NCBI GenBank assembly: GCA_033720815.1
Contig: JAWWBT010000099.1
Coordinates: 1-9,202 of the forward strand
Length of the DNA stretch: 9,202 nt
Origin: JAWWBS01 sp033720815
GTDB taxonomy: Bacteria; Pseudomonadota; Gammaproteobacteria; Natronospirales; JAJUFS01
Direction: 5' to 3'
Under the pieces are notes generated by a model. The model ran no database searches, was not told the origin of the DNA, and worked only from the letters and a program-made list of their open reading frames with translations. The position numbers and the translations under genes were made by a program. Positions 6,287 through 9,202 of the stretch are shown here, piece by piece; the first letter of the stretch is position 1, and each line of letters starts with the position of its first letter.

Positions 6287-7702
6287 CTATTTCTCGTAGG
6301 CCGTGTGGTCGGCGATATGCTTGATCGCTGTATCAATCCGCTCCAGCGTCTTGTCCTTACCGAGCAGCTCCAGGGTGGCGTCGATCGGCGGTGAAATACC
6401 CTTGCCTGCCACCGCGACACGGATCGGCTGTGCGACCTTGCCGAGCTTGAGATCAAGCTTCTCACCCGTCGCGATCACGACCTCGTGGATCTTCTCGGCC
6501 TGCCAATCGTCGAGTTCTGCCAGCGAATCACGAACGGCCTGCAGCGGCTCGACGGCATCGGGCTTCAGCACCTTGCGTGCGGCCTTTTCGTCGTACTCCG
6601 CGAAATCCTCGTAGAAAAAGCGGCTGTTTTCCGCCATCTCCACGAAGGTCTTGGCACGCTCCTGGTTTGCCTTCACGACGCCAGCCAGCGAGGGGCCGTT
6701 CGCAGTGTCCACGCCCATCTGCTCGAAGTGCCACTGGAGTTCCTCGGCCAGCACTTCAGCATCACCTTCCTTGATGTAGTGCTGGTTCAGCCATTCCAGC
6801 TTCGACGGGTTGATCGCCGAGGCCGAGTGGTTCACATCGGCAATGTCGAAGAGCTTCACCATCTCCTCGGTGGAGAAGATTTCCTGGTCGCCATGCGCCC
6901 AGCCCAGGCGCACAAGGTAATTGCGAACGGCTTCCGGCAGGAAACCTTCCTTGCGGTATTCCATCACCGACACGGCGCCGTGGCGCTTCGACAGCTTGGC
7001 GCCGTCCGGACCCAGGATCATAGGCAGGTGCGCAAACTGCGGCGGCTCCTTGCCAAGCGCCTTGAAGATGTTGATCTGGCGCGGGGTGTTGTTCAGGTGG
7101 TCGTCACCGCGAATCACATGGGTGATTTCCATGTCCATGTCGTCGACAACAACCGTGAAGTTGTAGGTCGGCGTGCCATCCGAACGTGCGATGATCAGGT
7201 CATCCAGCTCGGTATTGTTGTAGGTCACCTTGCCGCGCACGTGATCCTCGATCACCACGGCGCCTTCCTGCGGGTTGCGGAATCTCACCACGGGATCCAC
7301 GCCCTCGCGCGGTTCCTTGCGATCGCGGCAGCGGCCGTCATAGCGCGGCTTTTCCTTGTTCGCCATCTGCTCGGCGCGGCGCTCATCCAGCTCTTCCTTG
7401 GTGCAGTAGCAGTGGTAGGCCTTGCCCTCGTCCAGCAGTTTCTGCACGAGTTCCTTGTAACGATCGAAACGCTCGGTCTGGTAGAACGGGCCTTCGTCAT
7501 GACCCAGCCCCAGCCATTCCATGCCATCCAGGATGGCCTGCACCGCTTCCGGGGTGGAACGCTCGCGGTCGGTGTCCTCGATACGCAGGATGAAATCGCC
7601 GTCGTGATGACGGGAATACAGCCAGCAGAACAGCGCGGTGCGTGCGCCGCCAATGTGCAGGTAGCCGGTGGGGCTTGGGGCAAAACGGGTGCGAACGGTC
7701 AT
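6287..7702 (-). CDS. gltX: glutamyl-tRNA synthetase GltX
   Basis: GltX is the class I synthetase that joins glutamate to tRNA-Glu using ATP in the cytoplasm. The product is 471 aa, which I recall as the E. coli length. The HIGH-type motif is HIGG (16-19) after RFAPSPTGYL. The KMSKS-type motif is KLSKR (236-240). The zinc-binding insert has Cys98, Cys100 and Cys125 in YHCYC and YDGRCRD. NNTPRQINI and YNFTVVVDDMDMEITHVIRGDDH fit GluRS rather than GlnRS. Odd: the fourth zinc ligand of the E. coli enzyme (His127) is Asp127 here. The start at 7702 is supported by GAGG 7 nt upstream and by the family N terminus MTVRTRFAPSPTG. The gene is probably monocistronic, with its own promoter and a terminator at 5999-6044. 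Its substrate tRNA-Glu is encoded at 914-989. Confidence 0.98.
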   Translation of the reverse strand: MTVRTRFAPSPTGYLHIGGARTALFCWLYSRHHDGDFILRIEDTDRERSTPEAVQAILDGMEWLGLGHDEGPFYQTERFDRYKELVQKLLDEGKAYHCYCTKEELDERRAEQMANKEKPRYDGRCRDRKEPREGVDPVVRFRNPQEGAVVIEDHVRGKVTYNNTELDDLIIARSDGTPTYNFTVVVDDMDMEITHVIRGDDHLNNTPRQINIFKALGKEPPQFAHLPMILGPDGAKLSKRHGAVSVMEYRKEGFLPEAVRNYLVRLGWAHGDQEIFSTEEMVKLFDIADVNHSASAINPSKLEWLNQHYIKEGDAEVLAEELQWHFEQMGVDTANGPSLAGVVKANQERAKTFVEMAENSRFFYEDFAEYDEKAARKVLKPDAVEPLQAVRDSLAELDDWQAEKIHEVVIATGEKLDLKLGKVAQPIRVAVAGKGISPPIDATLELLGKDKTLERIDTAIKHIADHTAYEK

Positions 7703-7732
7703 CGAATAGCCTCGAAATGTCAGAAATTCAGT

Positions 7733-7746
7733 GACTTGCGTAAGTC
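7733..7746 (-). other. small hairpin in the gltX leader
   Basis: GACTT-ACGC-AAGTC forms a 5-bp stem in the gltX 5' untranslated region. It lies about 6 bases inside the transcript expected from the promoter at 7760-7768. It may protect the mRNA 5' end, but this is inference and such a small stem can occur by chance. Confidence 0.35.
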
Positions 7747-7759
7747 CGGAAAGGCGCGA

Positions 7760-7768
7760 ATTCTAGCA
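7760..7768 (-). promoter_or_regulatory. extended -10 promoter of gltX
   Basis: On the minus strand TGCTAGAAT matches the extended -10 pattern TGnTATAAT with five of six hexamer bases. No good -35 hexamer is found 17 bases upstream, which fits an extended -10 promoter. It would give a leader of about 50 bases before the ATG at 7702. Confidence 0.55.
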
Positions 7769-7779
7769 GAAGCGGGCCC

Positions 7780-7807
7780 GCAACGCAGTCCCCGCCGGGG
7801 TTGTTGC
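7780..7807. other. interrupted inverted repeat between the divergent gltX and doxX-family genes
   Basis: GCAAC (7780-7784) pairs with GTTGC (7803-7807), and within it CCCC-GCC-GGGG (7790-7800) forms a second stem. It overlaps the place where the gltX -35 would lie and precedes the plus-strand gene by 59 bases. It could be an operator or only a fold; no regulator is identified. Confidence 0.35.
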
Positions 7808-7866
7808 CTTGCAGAATACGCCGGCTGGGCCATGCTTGAAGACAGTCATCCACTGGAGAGTGAAGC

Positions 7867-8235
7867 ATGAACAATTACAGCATCCTGATTGGACGCATCT
7901 TCCTGGCACACATCTTCCTGTTGTCGGGCATCAACAAGATCACCTCATACGAGGCCTCGGCGCAGTACATGGCCTCCGGCGGAGTGCCTGGCGCGCTGTT
8001 GCCGGCCGTGATCGCGCTCGAGATTCTCGCCGCCGTGGCCATCATCATCGGGTTCCGCACGAAGTGGGCCTGCTGGGCGCTCGCGGCATTCTCGATCGTC
8101 GCCGCCGTGCTGTATCACATGGATTTCGGCAACCAGATGCAGATGATCATGTTCATGAAGAACTTCGCGATTGCCGGCGGCTTCCTGGTACTGGCCGAGC
8201 ACGGCCCGGGGCCACTCAGCATCGACAAGCGCTGA
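7867..8235 (+). CDS. DoxX family integral membrane protein
   Basis: This is a 122-aa protein with four hydrophobic segments at about residues 5-24, 44-64, 67-86 and 95-113. That layout and length are usual for DoxX (PF07681). N-terminal GRIFLAHIFLLSGINKI matches the typical family start (R...FL..G..K), and the loop holds SAQYMASGGVPG. Other family-like parts are ALEILAAVAIIIGFRTKWACWAL and the last helix with MKNFAIAGGFLVL. DoxX-like proteins are inner-membrane proteins, some linked to thiosulfate:quinone oxidoreduction or oxidative stress, but most members have no proven role, and nothing here points to a substrate. GGAG stands 8 nt before the ATG. The gene is alone on the plus strand, divergent from gltX and convergent with the deacetylase-family gene, and ends at its own terminator. 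I saw no convincing -35/-10 pair upstream. Confidence 0.88.
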   Translation: MNNYSILIGRIFLAHIFLLSGINKITSYEASAQYMASGGVPGALLPAVIALEILAAVAIIIGFRTKWACWALAAFSIVAAVLYHMDFGNQMQMIMFMKNFAIAGGFLVLAEHGPGPLSIDKR

Positions 8236-8256
8236 CACGCCCGGAATGTCACCTTG

Positions 8257-8281
8257 AAGGCGGCCGACTGGCCGCCTTTTT
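8257..8281 (+). terminator. intrinsic terminator after the DoxX gene
   Basis: A perfect 9-bp stem AAGGCGGCC/GGCCGCCTT around the loop GACT is followed by a T run ending at 8281. It starts 21 bases past the DoxX stop. In the other direction the stem is followed by TTCAAGG rather than a T run, so it should work mainly for the plus strand. The first base of the T-run end is shared with the stop codon of the convergent gene. Confidence 0.92.
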
Positions 8282-9202
8282 CATTCGCCGAGCAGCGCCT
8301 TCAGGTGCAGCGCCACGGAACGGCCCAGGGCCGGCAGCGCGTAACCACCCTCGAGCAACGAAACGATCCGTCCCTTCGCATGCTTCTCGGCGATATCGAC
8401 AATGTGATCCGTCAGCCAGGTGTAATCTTCGTCGCTGAAACGCAGGTGAGAAATGTCATCTTCGCGATGCCCGTCGAATCCCGCCGAAACCAGGATGAGT
8501 TGCGGCTTGAACGCATCGAGCGCAGGCCACAATTCATCATGCCAGGCATGACGCATCTCCTGGCTCGAGGCTCCCGGTGGCAACGCCACGTTATGGATAC
8601 GTCCCGGTACCGACGGTACATCGCCATCCGGGAACAGGTGGTCTTCGAAACTCGCGAAGATACCTACCTTCTTCTGCTTCGCGAATATCTGGTCCGTGCC
8701 GTTACCCCAGTGCGCATCGAAATCCACGATGGCGACACGCTTGACCTTGTACACCTTGATGGCATGGGCGGCGGCAACGGCAATATTGTTGTAGAAGCAG
8801 AATCCCATCGCGCGGTTGCTTTCGGCATGGTGTCCCGGCGGTCGAACGCCACAGAAGACACGATCGGTTTCACCGCTCATGACCAGGTCGACGCCCTCTA
8901 CCGCAGCACCCGCAGCGCGTCGCGCCGCCGCCAGCGTAGCCGGAGATAGCCACGTATCCGGATCGATGGACTTCAGTCCTTCCGATGGCTGCAAGGTTTC
9001 CAGCTCATCCAGGTACTGACCGTCATGCACGCGTTCGAGCTGTTCGCGCGTCACTTCCGGCGCATCGCGTTCCACCAGCATGTCGATGACACGCATGGAA
9101 ATGAGATGGTCGCGAATCGCATCAAGGCGATCCGGCGACTCCGGATGCAACTCTCCCGGGTGGTGCTCGCTGCAATCGGCGTGGCTGATGTAGACGAGAC
9201 TC
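8281..9202 (-). CDS. histone deacetylase family (class II-like) amidohydrolase, 5' end outside window
   Basis: This is a zinc amidohydrolase of the HDAC / acetylpolyamine amidohydrolase / AcuC superfamily (arginase fold), likely removing an acyl group from an acetylated amine in the cytoplasm; the substrate is unknown. Numbering from the Leu encoded at 9150: the His pair H107-H108 in RPPGHHAE, zinc ligands D145 and H147 in DFDAHWGNGT and D226 in SAGFDGH, and the catalytic Tyr Y270 in LEGGY. The active site therefore looks complete. LEGGYALPALGRSVALHLKAL is the usual class II-like C-terminal pattern. The frame stays open to the right edge and encodes SLVYISHADCSEHHPGE before LHPESPDRL, which is the normal family N terminus. 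The TTG at 9150 is therefore internal and the true start is probably a few codons beyond the edge. HHGNGT, common in the family, is HWGNGT here. It is convergent with the DoxX gene. Confidence 0.93.
   Translation of the reverse strand, partial: SLVYISHADCSEHHPGELHPESPDRLDAIRDHLISMRVIDMLVERDAPEVTREQLERVHDGQYLDELETLQPSEGLKSIDPDTWLSPATLAAARRAAGAAVEGVDLVMSGETDRVFCGVRPPGHHAESNRAMGFCFYNNIAVAAAHAIKVYKVKRVAIVDFDAHWGNGTDQIFAKQKKVGIFASFEDHLFPDGDVPSVPGRIHNVALPPGASSQEMRHAWHDELWPALDAFKPQLILVSAGFDGHREDDISHLRFSDEDYTWLTDHIVDIAEKHAKGRIVSLLEGGYALPALGRSVALHLKALLGE

Noticed and set aside
6061..6465. Minus-strand open frame of 134 codons ending LRALYKYG
   Set aside because: Half of it is gltX read in another frame and the rest is the palindromic repeat. 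It has no ribosome-binding site of its own. It could only matter if the repeat copies keep this frame elsewhere, which cannot be seen here.
6485..7870. Plus-strand open frame of 461 codons
   Set aside because: It is antisense to the well-conserved gltX and runs over the gltX promoter to overlap the DoxX-family start. The protein resembles no family.
8281..9150. Complete deacetylase-family gene starting at 9150
   Set aside because: The codon is TTG inside the conserved GELHPESPDRL, no ribosome-binding site precedes it, and the frame stays open to the window edge with family sequence.

Overview
The window looks like ordinary core chromosome from a gammaproteobacterium of moderately high GC. 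The methionine synthase (1227 aa) and glutamyl-tRNA synthetase (471 aa) have the same lengths as the Escherichia coli proteins as I remember them, and both align closely with them. Both tRNAs encode their own CCA and are close to the E. coli sequences. A DUF3391/HD-GYP protein also fits this group. I cannot name a genus.

Layout from left to right: (1) 1-758, minus strand: the N-terminal part of an HD-GYP domain protein, cut by the left edge. (2) 872-1166, minus strand: a two-gene tRNA operon with a sigma70-type promoter, tRNA-Ala(GGC), tRNA-Glu(UUC) and a strong intrinsic terminator. (3) 1249-5890, minus strand: a metF-metH operon whose two genes overlap by 8 bases. (4) 5891-6286: a 396-base gap without a gene. 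It holds the metF leader with two abutting hairpins, a gltX terminator, and a composite palindromic repeat next to the gltX stop codon. (5) 6287-7702, minus strand: gltX. (6) 7867-8281, plus strand: a small DoxX-family membrane protein and its terminator. (7) 8281-9202, minus strand: a histone-deacetylase-family amidohydrolase cut by the right edge.

The genes work together in two ways. MetF makes 5-methyltetrahydrofolate and cobalamin-dependent MetH uses it to methylate homocysteine, so the operon links one-carbon metabolism to methionine and SAM supply. GltX charges the tRNA-Glu encoded about 5.3 kb away. I recall gltX lying next to tRNA-Ala/tRNA-Glu genes in other gammaproteobacteria, so metFH may sit inside an older gltX-tRNA linkage.

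I found no defence system, CRISPR array, transposase, prophage or evident new multi-gene system. The observations most worth checking are the palindromic repeat in the gltX 3' untranslated region, the HD-GYP protein with Phe in place of the usual Lys of its HDIGK motif, and paired hairpins in the metF leader and the tRNA spacer.
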